A stretch of 7,402 nt of DNA from Lentimicrobiaceae bacterium (GTDB taxonomy: Bacteria; Bacteroidota; Bacteroidia; Bacteroidales; SKPS01). Position numbers and translations under genes: made by a program. Shown one piece after another: positions 1-7,119 of the stretch. How positions within the stretch are numbered: position 1 is the first letter of the stretch; the number at the start of each line of letters is the position of its first letter. The notes under the pieces were generated by a model. The model was not told the origin of the DNA, made no database searches, and was given only the letters and a program-made list of their open reading frames with translations. Location of the stretch: assembly GCA_007119395.1 (NCBI GenBank), contig SKPS01000183.1, forward strand, positions 1 to 7,402. Direction: 5' to 3'.

Positions 1-984
1 CCCAATACCAACAATATTGTGATACAGAACTGCAGTATTGTAACTGATGTAACGACTACCTCTACCTTTTACAATGGCGTAGTTGCCTCCGGTACCAACA
101 CCGGCTACACAGCAACCGCTGCCAACATCGAAAACCTCAGATTCGAGGGCAACACCATCATAGGTGGCTACAATGGTATTAGACTCAATGGGGTCAGCAC
201 CAGCAAATTGAACGGTGCAGAGATCATTGACAACACCATCCTGGAAACTCGGCACTCAGGGATTTATCTATCCCAAGTGGATGGAGCAGAGATTCATGGT
301 AACTACATCGAAGGTCGCCCGGGTATCACTTCAGGAGCTGGTACGTGGCTAACCAATGTTGACAATTTCTCGATCACTGAAAATGAAATTTACAACCAGG
401 GGCAATACGGAGTGTACATGACGGCCAGTACCGGTACCGCGGCCACACCATCCCTGGTAGCCAACAACGCCATTGCAGAGGTTGGTAACACAGGTAATTT
501 CGGCTCAGCCATCCGCGTATTGGGTGCATCAAGTCACATAGACATTGTTTACAACAGTTGTTTGTTGAGTTCCAATACAGGTCGCGTGTTTCAGATCACC
601 GTTACTACGCCTTCCGATATCAGGTTACTGAACAACTCGTTTGTGCACATGGGTGGAAGTACCGGGTATGCCATGTACATCAACAACGCCAGTGTAATCA
701 GTGAAATCGACAACAACAACTATTACACAAATGGTTCTAACTTCGTATATTATGATGGTTCGAACCGAGTTGATCTGGCTGCGCTGCAAGCAGTCAACAC
801 ACCTGTTGGCAATGACCTGAACTCTGTATCGGGTGATCCGGTGTACTCCGGACCCTATTTCTTGTTTCCGCTGGGGGCTATTCTCAACAATGCCGGCCAA
901 CCCTTCCCAGGGATTACAACCGACATATTGGGAGAAACCAGGGATGCTGTAACTCCGGATATAGGCGCCTATGAGTTTACTCCA
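1..984 (+). other. Right-handed parallel beta-helix domain (C-terminal part)
   Basis: Protein-domain annotation within the giant gene. Successive coils carry the Asn-ladder pattern of PbH1-type repeats: GNTIIGGYNGIRL, DNTILETRHSGIYL, GNYIEGR, ENEIYNQGQYGVYM, NNAIAEV, NNSFVHM and NNNYYTN, about 20-30 residues apart. The block closes with a DAVTPDIGAYEF segment (bases 943-978), a common ending for beta-helix regions in Bacteroidota surface proteins. Related folds include pectate lyases, other polysaccharide lyases and non-enzymatic adhesins. No lyase active-site cluster was recognised here, but the N-terminal coils are missing, so an enzymatic role can be neither claimed nor excluded. Confidence 0.8.
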
Positions 985-3900
985 ATCAATGCGGATATTG
1001 CCTTGCTTGACGCATTACTTGTGAACGGAGAGTGTTTGGGAGTTGATGACAGCCTCTACCTGACCATCAGCAACACCATTGGAAGTGCTGTTGATTTCAG
1101 CACCCACCCGCTAACGGCGGTATGGAGTGTCACAGGCCCTGTAAACTCTAACGGCACCATAGTGCTGAACAGTGGCACACTGGCGCCAACGGATGACCTT
1201 ACATTTGGCGACGTGGGACCAGACCTGTCTGTTCCGGGTACATACACCTTGTCAGCCTATCTTGAACCCAATGTCACAAACGAATTTGCTGACAACGATA
1301 CACTGCTGGATCATTTTACAGTGGAAATAGTGGATCCGTTCTATGTTGAACCGAAACATTATGAAGTTTTTCTCCGCGACGAAACGGTGGACATCACTGC
1401 AAGGTCTATGTTCTTCCCGGGCGGAGACTTCTTTATTACCGAGATCTGCCAGTGGTACGCAGCATCCAGCGGAGCTCCTCCGGGAGGTTATCCTTCGTGG
1501 TTACCTTCTGTGGACTTCATGGAGATCACAGGCGTTCCCAACTCAGATCTGGGAGGATATACCCTTGAGCAATGGAGCACCAGTGCGTTATCAGACAGTT
1601 ATACATTCCCCCCGGGAACACTGCTGTCGCCCAATGGCACTGCTGTGATCCGCATAGGTACAGGATCTGCCACCAATGATCCTGCCAACTTCTATTACAA
1701 CGGAGTGGGTGGTACAGCTTCATGGGGCTCGGCCACTCAGAGCGGCCGCATCATCAAAGATCCCAGTGGAAACATAGTAGATGCAGTGGGTTATCCCGGC
1801 AGTGCCGGAAACTATACCTTCCCGGCAGCGGCGGGTGTTACCCCTGCGGATTGGTCGGGGAATATACCGGCGGCCAATGGTACCGCAGGTATCCGGTTGA
1901 TCGGCCCTTACACCAAAGATGCAACCAACTGGGTTGTTGCCAATGGATCACCCCATGTGCAGGATCCAAACTCTCTAAACAGTGGTGTTACTCCGCCTGC
2001 ACCAGGTGCCCTCACCGGCTTCACCTGGACACACAACAATGTTGTGACCAGCACCATGCCCGACTCCACAGTAGGACCCTTTACCGCCAACGGAACATAC
2101 CAATACATTGCCAGCTACAATACACCTTGCGGGCTACTGCACGACACGGTAACCATCGTGGTGAGCATACCGCCTCAAGATGCTGAACTGGTAGAGATTA
2201 TTGAAATTGAAGGTGATTGCGGAATGGGTCTTGAAACCATCGCAGTGCGCATTGCCAACGCCGGATTGTTGCCCATCAATGGCAACCTCGATTTATCTTA
2301 CATGATCAAAGGAGGCACCACGGTGGTCACCGAAGCGGTCACCACACCCATTGGCCTCACAGACACCCTCCTGTTTACCTTTGCCACACCGGCTGACTTC
2401 AGCGTAACCGGTGCTGACTCCCTGTTTGAGGTCATCGCGTGGGTTGACCTGTTGAACGACACCATACCGCAGAACGATACTGCCTTTATGGAAGTGATAT
2501 CGCTACACATCCCCGATGCGCCAACCGTAGCTGACGTGGCCATCCCTGCCGGTACCATGGCAACCCTCACTGCCATCAGCCCCTACGATGTGAACTGGTA
2601 CGAAGCCTTTGGCGATACCATCCCGGTAGAGACAGGGCTTACCTTTATCACGCCGGTGCTCAATGATGTGACCACCTACTGGGTGGAGGCAAGTTCAAGC
2701 ACCGCGTTGGAACCCGTTGGCGTCAACATTGCTCCCTTAGCAGTTGCCAATGCCAGCAGTTGCCAGACAGGCCCCTGCAGCTCATTCAACAACCAGAACT
2801 ACGGTACATGCGGAAGCCAGCAGGTGTGGATGAGCACAGGTGGCGGCCCGACACCACATGTGGATTTTATCGACTTTGAGTGGAACGATGCCCACACGAT
2901 GGATAAGATGACGATACACCATGGAGCAACCGGTACTCGTTTTCTCACCGGTGGGGATATATATTATTGGGATGGCAACGGATGGGTGTATCATCACACC
3001 TTCTCTAACCTGCCCATCACCCAATGTGAAAACGATATCTACTTTGATATTGTGACCACTACCCGTTTACGCATCACCTCATTTGTTGTTGGAGGGTCGC
3101 AGTCGAATAATCCCAACTTCCGTGAAATAGAGATATTTTCTGCGGCAGCTCCCGGGTGTATCAGTGTTCGCGAGCCCGTCACCGTCAGCATGGAAGCCAA
3201 TGCCACAGTGATTACCGCAGACACTTCCATTTGCCCGGGTGAGTCAGTACTCCTGGAAGTTGCCCTGGATGGTACCGCACCCTACACACTGATTGTAACC
3301 GACGGTACCGATTTTGACACCATCCCCGGCATTCCGGGGCCAACCTTTGCCATGCCGGTGACACCCACCGCCACCACCACCTATTCAGTGGTGAGTGTGA
3401 TCAACGGCTACGGCTTTGCCAACAGCAGCACGGCTGAGGTTACGGTAACCCTCTTCCCGGATGTGATGGTTGACGCAGGAGCAGATGTAGAGATCTGCTA
3501 CGGCACCAGCACACAGCTTATGGCCACAGGAATTGGAGGCTCAGGTGTATACACCAACTACCAATGGAGCCCGGCAGCAGGACTCTCTGATGTCAACATC
3601 CACAATCCAATCGCCGATCCTGTGACCACCACAACCTTTACGGTAATTGTTACCGATGACAACGGTTGTCACGCCATGGACGAGGTGGTAGTCACCGTAC
3701 TGCCATTGCCCATCGTTGATGCCGGCATGGATGCAGATATCTGTGACGGTGCCAGCACGCAACTGGCAGGCAGCGTCACCGGTGGTTCTGGTGTATATGT
3801 AGAGTATCACTGGACACCGGCAGACGGTTTGTCAGACACCACCATTGCCGACCCGATTGCGGCACCCATTGTGACGACCACCTACACGTTGACCGTAACT

Positions 3901-6900
3901 GACGACAAAGGTTGTCAGGGCGTTGACCATGTGGTGGTGAATGTACATCCGTTGCCAATCGTTGATGCAGGGCCGGACCAGAGCACCTGTGCCGGCATGA
4001 TGGTGTTCCTGAATGCCACTACTACTGGAGGAACACCTCCATTCTCGTACGAGTGGACACCCGATGCGACGCTGAACAACGCTTTCATCCACAATCCGGA
4101 AGCCACTCCTACGGTCAATACGACCTACACCGTTACGGTCACCGACCTCTACGGCTGCCAGGCAACCGATGATGTGTTTATTGAAGCGACTGCTTTACCT
4201 GTTGCGAATGCAGGGGCTGATGTCCATATTTGTCAGGGAGAAAGCACTCAGTTACAAGCCTCCGGAGGCACCACCTATGAGTGGAGCCCCGCGTTTGGAC
4301 TGAGCAACACCAACATATCCAACCCTGTTGCTGCACCGCCGTTCACCATGACCTACACTGTGACTGTTACCAGTATTTGCGGTGTGGCCACCGATGACGT
4401 GGTGGTGAATGTGAACCCCAACCCATGGGTTGTGTTTATTGGCTTGCCCGACAGCACATGCCTCAACACCCCGCCGATACCGCTTACCGGTGCACCTACC
4501 GGTGGTACATTCAGTGGTCCGGGTATGGTGGGCAGCGTCTTCCATCCAGCTTTGGCAGGTGCAGGTGGACCTTACAATATCACCTACACCTTTACCAATG
4601 CAAATAACTGTACCGAATCGATCACCATGCAGGTCAGGGTCTTTGCAGAGCCTTACGTGAACATAGTAGCCACACCGGCTACCGTATGTGTTGACGGTGC
4701 GCCTTTACAGCTTATCGGTCATCCTGTTGGTGGCACCTTCAGTGGACCGGGCATCGTGGGCGATACCTTTGATCCTGCATTGGCAGGTCCAGGCACTCAT
4801 GTGTTCAGCTATACGTTCACCAACATTCATGGATGTCACAATACAGTAACACGGTCTATCAATGTGGCTCCGTTACCCAATGTAGCCATTTTGAACCTGG
4901 CGAGTGACTACTGTCTGAATGATCCCATGGTAAATCTACAGACCAACCAGCAAGGTGGTGTGTTTACCGGCCCGGGCATGGGCTTTGGCACCTTCACGCC
5001 CCAGGTGGCAGGAGTAGGCACACACACGGTAACTTACACTTTCAACGATGCCAATGGCTGCACCAATTCAAGCTCATACCAGGTAACGGTTCATCCTGCG
5101 CCCACTGTAGCCTTCGTCGGTTTGCAGAGTATGTATTGCGTTGATGCCGGACCGGTTGCGCTGTCGGCAACACCATCTGGTGGATCATTCTCAGGCACCG
5201 GTGTGTTTGCAGGTACACTCAACCCCCATCTTGTAGGTGGAGGTAACAGCACTAATGTCACTTACAATTACACTGATCCGGTTACCGGTTGCAGTAGCTC
5301 TATTACTGCACACGTTACCATCAGGGCGCTTCCTGTGGTAGGTCTTTCGGCACCCAACCCGAACCCCTGTGTGAACGCAGCCCCTATGACGCTGACAGGC
5401 ACCCCTGCCGGCGGCACCTTTTCAGGGACAGGTATCACCGGGAACACCTTTGACCCGGCTGCTGCCGGAGCGGGCACCCATGTGATCACCTATACAGCTT
5501 CCAATGTCTACGGCTGCTACAACAGTGCTACCTTGAACATCAATGTTCAGCCGATTCCATCTGTGTCTATGGGTGGACTGGCCAGCAGCTACTGCTTGCC
5601 CACATCGCAGGTGGTATTTCTGTCAGGGTTCCCATCGGGAGGTACTTTCAGTGGACCGGGAGTAACAGGTAACACGTTCAATCCAACAGCCGCAGGTGTA
5701 GGCACTAAAACCATTAAATACACCTACACCAGCCCTTACGGATGCACCGATAGTGCCACTGTGATCACTACGATCAATGAGACGGTTGCCACCATTACCG
5801 GATTGGACCCTACCTATTGCCTGAACGACCCGGCAGCACCGCTTACCGGTTCAACAGCAGGTGGAGCCACAGGTACATTTACCGGCACAGGTATGGTGGG
5901 CAACACCTTCCATCCATCCACAGCAGGAGTTGGTGGGCACACCATCACCTACACGGTAACCAACCCACAAACCGGTTGTACGGGCATCGCATCACAACCC
6001 GTTGTAGTGTACGCCATTCCCAATGTAGGGTTTGTAAGTCTGCCACAACACTTCTGCATCAACTCACCGGTGTTCACCGTGGTACCTACACCTGCAACAG
6101 GTGGTACACTCACAGGACCCGGAGTCACAGGTCTCCAGTTTGATCCTGCTGCAGCAGGCCTGGGCACCCATACCCTCACCTACTCGTTCACCAACGCCAA
6201 CGGCTGTACGGTAGAGGCTACAGAACAAGTCACTGTACACGGACTGCCCACAGTATCATTTTCCGGACTGGCTTCGGCTTACTGTGAAAACGATGATCCG
6301 GTGACGCTGTCAGGTAGTCCGGCAGGTGGATCGTTCTCCGGACCCGGAATCTGGGCCGGTGGTATCTTCAACCCCGGATCAGCTCATGCCGGAACACATA
6401 CCATCAGCTATACATACACTGATACCTATGGTTGCTCCAGTGTCGACAGCCAAATGGTGGTAGTGCATGCAAGCCCGGTGGTAGACCTGGGTGCTGACAC
6501 CTCCATCTGTATCAACCACACCATCGTGCTTGATGCAGGACCCGGTTTCACTTCCTACGAATGGTCAACTGGTGAAACAACTCAGTCAATCACTGTTGAT
6601 GCTTCCAACTACACCGCAGGATGGCACTACTTCACCGTTACGGTTACCAATGCCAGCAACTGCGAAGGAACAGATGAGATAAGAATTATCATTATGCCTT
6701 GCACCGGTATCGAAGAAGCCGGTGAAGTTCAACTCTACCAGGTGTACCCGAACCCATCAGACGGAATCTTCAACCTGAAAATCCTGAACGGAGAGAGCAA
6801 GTACCATATGTCAATTTACAACGACATCGGTCAGCTTATCCACAGCGAGCAGGTTGAAACCGGCGGGCATTCGGTGTTTACACACCAGGTGAATCTGGAA

Positions 6901-6978
6901 CAACATCCAACAGGACTCTACCTGATTCGTCTGCATGGCGATCACAGTTCAGAAGTGCTTAAGGTGATTGTTCATTAG
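1..6978 (+). CDS. Giant multidomain T9SS-secreted surface protein (beta-helix, LTD, discoidin-like, Ig/PKD repeats), 5' partial
   Basis: The reading frame is open from base 1 to the TAG at 6976-6978, giving at least 2325 residues. The GTG at 19 is only an internal valine codon: the sequence before it (PNTNNI) continues the beta-helix, so the true start and signal peptide lie left of the window. Residue blocks counted from base 1: beta-helix 1-328 ending DIGAYEF; CARDB-like 329-446; Ig with an apparent LTD insert about 448-725; CARDB-like 726-840; Ig_19-like with an apparent F5/8C-like insert 841-1065; Ig 1067-1153; four PKD-like repeats 1154-1475; nine 75-78-residue repeats 1476-2159; PKD-like 2160-2234; type A T9SS tail 2243-2325. 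No glycosidase or protease catalytic signature was recognised. By family knowledge such proteins pass the outer membrane through the T9SS and are released or attached to the surface. An adhesin or polysaccharide-binding role is inference. The substrate is unknown. Confidence 0.95.
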   Translation, partial: PNTNNIVIQNCSIVTDVTTTSTFYNGVVASGTNTGYTATAANIENLRFEGNTIIGGYNGIRLNGVSTSKLNGAEIIDNTILETRHSGIYLSQVDGAEIHGNYIEGRPGITSGAGTWLTNVDNFSITENEIYNQGQYGVYMTASTGTAATPSLVANNAIAEVGNTGNFGSAIRVLGASSHIDIVYNSCLLSSNTGRVFQITVTTPSDIRLLNNSFVHMGGSTGYAMYINNASVISEIDNNNYYTNGSNFVYYDGSNRVDLAALQAVNTPVGNDLNSVSGDPVYSGPYFLFPLGAILNNAGQPFPGITTDILGETRDAVTPDIGAYEFTPINADIALLDALLVNGECLGVDDSLYLTISNTIGSAVDFSTHPLTAVWSVTGPVNSNGTIVLNSGTLAPTDDLTFGDVGPDLSVPGTYTLSAYLEPNVTNEFADNDTLLDHFTVEIVDPFYVEPKHYEVFLRDETVDITARSMFFPGGDFFITEICQWYAASSGAPPGGYPSWLPSVDFMEITGVPNSDLGGYTLEQWSTSALSDSYTFPPGTLLSPNGTAVIRIGTGSATNDPANFYYNGVGGTASWGSATQSGRIIKDPSGNIVDAVGYPGSAGNYTFPAAAGVTPADWSGNIPAANGTAGIRLIGPYTKDATNWVVANGSPHVQDPNSLNSGVTPPAPGALTGFTWTHNNVVTSTMPDSTVGPFTANGTYQYIASYNTPCGLLHDTVTIVVSIPPQDAELVEIIEIEGDCGMGLETIAVRIANAGLLPINGNLDLSYMIKGGTTVVTEAVTTPIGLTDTLLFTFATPADFSVTGADSLFEVIAWVDLLNDTIPQNDTAFMEVISLHIPDAPTVADVAIPAGTMATLTAISPYDVNWYEAFGDTIPVETGLTFITPVLNDVTTYWVEASSSTALEPVGVNIAPLAVANASSCQTGPCSSFNNQNYGTCGSQQVWMSTGGGPTPHVDFIDFEWNDAHTMDKMTIHHGATGTRFLTGGDIYYWDGNGWVYHHTFSNLPITQCENDIYFDIVTTTRLRITSFVVGGSQSNNPNFREIEIFSAAAPGCISVREPVTVSMEANATVITADTSICPGESVLLEVALDGTAPYTLIVTDGTDFDTIPGIPGPTFAMPVTPTATTTYSVVSVINGYGFANSSTAEVTVTLFPDVMVDAGADVEICYGTSTQLMATGIGGSGVYTNYQWSPAAGLSDVNIHNPIADPVTTTTFTVIVTDDNGCHAMDEVVVTVLPLPIVDAGMDADICDGASTQLAGSVTGGSGVYVEYHWTPADGLSDTTIADPIAAPIVTTTYTLTVTDDKGCQGVDHVVVNVHPLPIVDAGPDQSTCAGMMVFLNATTTGGTPPFSYEWTPDATLNNAFIHNPEATPTVNTTYTVTVTDLYGCQATDDVFIEATALPVANAGADVHICQGESTQLQASGGTTYEWSPAFGLSNTNISNPVAAPPFTMTYTVTVTSICGVATDDVVVNVNPNPWVVFIGLPDSTCLNTPPIPLTGAPTGGTFSGPGMVGSVFHPALAGAGGPYNITYTFTNANNCTESITMQVRVFAEPYVNIVATPATVCVDGAPLQLIGHPVGGTFSGPGIVGDTFDPALAGPGTHVFSYTFTNIHGCHNTVTRSINVAPLPNVAILNLASDYCLNDPMVNLQTNQQGGVFTGPGMGFGTFTPQVAGVGTHTVTYTFNDANGCTNSSSYQVTVHPAPTVAFVGLQSMYCVDAGPVALSATPSGGSFSGTGVFAGTLNPHLVGGGNSTNVTYNYTDPVTGCSSSITAHVTIRALPVVGLSAPNPNPCVNAAPMTLTGTPAGGTFSGTGITGNTFDPAAAGAGTHVITYTASNVYGCYNSATLNINVQPIPSVSMGGLASSYCLPTSQVVFLSGFPSGGTFSGPGVTGNTFNPTAAGVGTKTIKYTYTSPYGCTDSATVITTINETVATITGLDPTYCLNDPAAPLTGSTAGGATGTFTGTGMVGNTFHPSTAGVGGHTITYTVTNPQTGCTGIASQPVVVYAIPNVGFVSLPQHFCINSPVFTVVPTPATGGTLTGPGVTGLQFDPAAAGLGTHTLTYSFTNANGCTVEATEQVTVHGLPTVSFSGLASAYCENDDPVTLSGSPAGGSFSGPGIWAGGIFNPGSAHAGTHTISYTYTDTYGCSSVDSQMVVVHASPVVDLGADTSICINHTIVLDAGPGFTSYEWSTGETTQSITVDASNYTAGWHYFTVTVTNASNCEGTDEIRIIIMPCTGIEEAGEVQLYQVYPNPSDGIFNLKILNGESKYHMSIYNDIGQLIHSEQVETGGHSVFTHQVNLEQHPTGLYLIRLHGDHSSEVLKVIVH
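985..1338 (+). other. CARDB-like Ig domain 1
   Basis: Protein-domain annotation, about 118 residues, beginning NADIALLDALLVNGECLG and ending with an alternating hydrophobic strand (DHFTVEIVDP). The body has the 'difference between parties' pattern of CARDB or adhesion-type Ig folds: a Cys in the second strand, DDSLYLTISNT, GTYTLSAYLEP, and an acidic FADNDTLLDHF segment before the last strand. The later domain at 2176-2520 has the same order (ALVE/ADIALL start, Cys, NDTIPQNDTAF before the last strand), so the two look like paralogous spacers. The role is probably structural. Confidence 0.6.
1342..2175 (+). other. Ig-like domain apparently interrupted by a lamin-tail-like (LTD) domain
   Basis: Protein-domain annotation. 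The first Ig strands (VFLRDETVDITARSMFFPGG, 1366-1425) lack their partner strands until about 2011, where FTWTHNNVV, VGPFTANGTYQYIASY and CGLLHDTVTIVVS supply the C to G strands. Between them, about 1429-1980, is an LTD-like block: FFITEICQW, then VDFMEITGVPNSDLGGYTLEQW, then YTFPPGTLLSPNGTAVIRIG, then GRIIKDPSGNIVDAVGYPG, closing with GIRLIGPYTKDATNWVVA. The FIEI/DLGGYTL/FPPGTxLxPxG order is characteristic of bacterial lamin-tail domains. The LTD identification is fairly firm. The view that it sits inside one Ig fold rather than between two is inferred from strand order. Confidence 0.65.
2176..2520 (+). other. CARDB-like Ig domain 2
   Basis: Protein-domain annotation of about 115 residues: ELVEIIEIEGDCGMGLETIAVRI opening in pieces, ANAGLLPINGNLDLSYMI, a Thr/Val-rich central segment, SLFEVIAWVDLLNDTIPQND, then AFMEVISLHI as last strand. 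The phrase 'I.N.G..PI.G...L.Y.I.GG' followed by 'W.D...D....ND' is the usual CARDB-like layout. It separates the two insert-bearing Ig domains and is most likely a structural spacer. Confidence 0.6.
2521..3195 (+). other. Ig_19-like domain apparently interrupted by an F5/8-type-C (discoidin)-like domain
   Basis: Protein-domain annotation. The first part (2521-2700) runs PTVADVAIPAGTMATLTA, VNWYEAFGDTIPVETG, TPVLNDVTTYWVEASS, which is an Ig_19-like domain lacking its final strand. The usual closing segment, GCISVREPVTVSMEA, appears only at about 3151-3195. Between them, about 2719-3138, is a jelly-roll-like block of about 140 residues: VNIAPLAVANASS start, VDFIDFEWNDAHTMDKMTIHH, GDIYYWDGNGWVYHHTF, TTTRLRITSFVVGG and NPNFREIEIF end. 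That order matches F5/8C (discoidin) domains, which often bind glycans. The block has four Cys (three near its start, one at ITQC) that could form disulfides. The discoidin call rests on pattern only. Confidence 0.65.
3199..3459 (+). other. Single Ig-like domain before the repeat arrays
   Basis: Protein-domain annotation of 87 residues. ITADTSICPGESVLLEV opens it, followed by APYTLIVTDGTDF and TPTATTTYSVVSVINGYG, and it ends AEVTVTLFP. The opening 'D.SICPGESV.L' and the 'TPTATTTYSV' strand resemble the following PKD-like repeats, but the central WSP..GLS..NP segment is absent, so it is kept separate from the array. Confidence 0.55.
3460..4425 (+). repeat. Four tandem PKD-like repeats (P1-P4)
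   Basis: In-frame tandem units at 3460-3711, 3712-3957, 3958-4200 and 4201-4425 (84, 82, 81 and 75 residues). Shared pattern: V(D/N)AG.D...C.G....L, then Y.W(S/T)P...L....I.(N/D)P.A.P....T(Y/F)T(V/L).VTD..GC...D.V....LP. Each unit has two Cys, one after the VDAG.D segment and one in the GC turn, which could form an intradomain disulfide. P4 is shorter: it lacks the GGSGVY-type insertion and its second Cys (VTSICGVATDD) is displaced. This is the common PKD/Ig-like spacer type of secreted Bacteroidota proteins; a stalk role is inferred. Confidence 0.85.
4426..6477 (+). repeat. Nine tandem Ig-like repeats of about 75 residues (S1-S9)
   Basis: In-frame units at 4426-4653, 4654-4878, 4879-5103, 5104-5334, 5335-5559, 5560-5787, 5788-6021, 6022-6249 and 6250-6477, with lengths of 225-234 bases. 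Shared pattern: C.(N/D/P)......L.G.P.GG.F(S/T)G(P/T)G, then (F/L).P..A..G....TY..(T/N)..GC......V.V...P. All nine units keep two Cys, one near the start (YC or an equivalent) and one in the late GC (NNC in S1) turn. S7 carries a short GGATGTF insertion; S4 and S7 have TG before GC. S6 ends NETV instead of the usual P-terminated linker. Secreted Bacteroidota proteins commonly carry this type of repeat. Each unit probably forms one beta-sandwich, giving a rigid extended stalk. Confidence 0.9.
6478..6702 (+). other. Terminal divergent PKD-like domain (P5)
   Basis: Protein-domain annotation of 75 residues. It starts VVDLGADTSICINHTIVLDAG, in two pieces matching the opening of repeats P1-P4, continues with YEWSTGETTQSITVDAS and WHYFTVTVTNASNCEGTDEI, and ends IIIMPC. 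The WSP..GLS...NP centre of P1-P4 is replaced by WSTGETTQSI, a variant often seen directly before T9SS tails. It follows S9 without a linker. Confidence 0.75.
6727..6975 (+). other. Type A T9SS C-terminal sorting domain (Por_Secre_tail type)
   Basis: The last 83 residues match the type A sorting domain: VYPNPSDGIFNLKI (the YPNP..G.F.L motif), MSIYNDIGQLIH (the V.IYN..G..V box), HQVNLEQHPTGLYLIRL (the L....GLY.....G box) and a final LKVIVH strand. In family knowledge this domain is recognised by the T9SS translocon and cleaved by a PorU-type sortase, with the cargo released or attached to surface lipopolysaccharide. It fixes the protein as an exported Bacteroidota product and shows the stop at 6976-6978 is the natural end. 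Confidence 0.93.
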
Positions 6979-7003
6979 CATTACAGAGTAAACCGCTAAC
7001 CCG

Positions 7004-7040
7004 GAAAAGGGCTGTGTAATCAATACGCAGCCCTTTTCTT
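7004..7040 (+). terminator. Intrinsic terminator after the giant surface protein gene
   Basis: An inverted repeat pairs 7004-7016 (GAAAAGGGCTGTG) with 7026-7038 (CGCAGCCCTTTTC). That is 13 base pairs with one G-U wobble, a 9-base loop and a T-rich 3' flank, starting 25 bases after the stop codon. The A-run at the base of the left arm mirrors the T-run on the right, so it could also work for minus-strand transcription, though no minus-strand gene is visible. It separates the surface protein from the transketolase gene. Confidence 0.88.
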
Positions 7041-7119
7041 ATGATTTAAAGCAGGCACTTGTTAATAGATTCTGAATAAATTACCCTGTTTAAAGGGGGG
7101 TGAAATGCACATATTGGTT

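Noticed and set aside
1722..2186. 154-codon plus-strand frame inside the LTD/Ig region
   Set aside because: It lies wholly inside the giant gene in another frame, its translation is Arg/Cys/His/Gln-rich without any domain, and no start signal precedes it.
3460..4425. SprB-type repeats (gliding adhesin)
   Set aside because: The P units have the VDAG.D...C.G ... WSP..GLS..NP ... TYTVTVTD..GC pattern of generic PKD-like domains, not the shorter SprB repeat (about 37-40 residues) with GG..PY.Y.WS spacing, so a gliding role is not supported.
3541..4545. Overlapping open frames on the minus strand opposite the repeat arrays
   Set aside because: They are short, carry no recognisable domain, have biased His/Arg/Cys-rich composition, and recur because the plus-strand repeats are similar. 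They are shadows of the coding strand.
3460..6477. CRISPR array or DNA-level satellite repeat
   Set aside because: The periodicity is a protein domain length (225-252 bases), stays in frame throughout, and units differ strongly at the nucleotide level. It is a domain array.
19..6978. GTG at 19 as the start of the giant gene
   Set aside because: The frame is open to base 1, the residues before it continue the beta-helix, and there is no signal peptide after it. It is an internal valine codon of a truncated gene.
7081..7103. Possible small hairpin (TTACCC with GGGTGA) or operator before the promoter
   Set aside because: Only about five pairs form, with alternative pairings in the G run, and there is no clear dyad symmetry. 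It is too weak to call.
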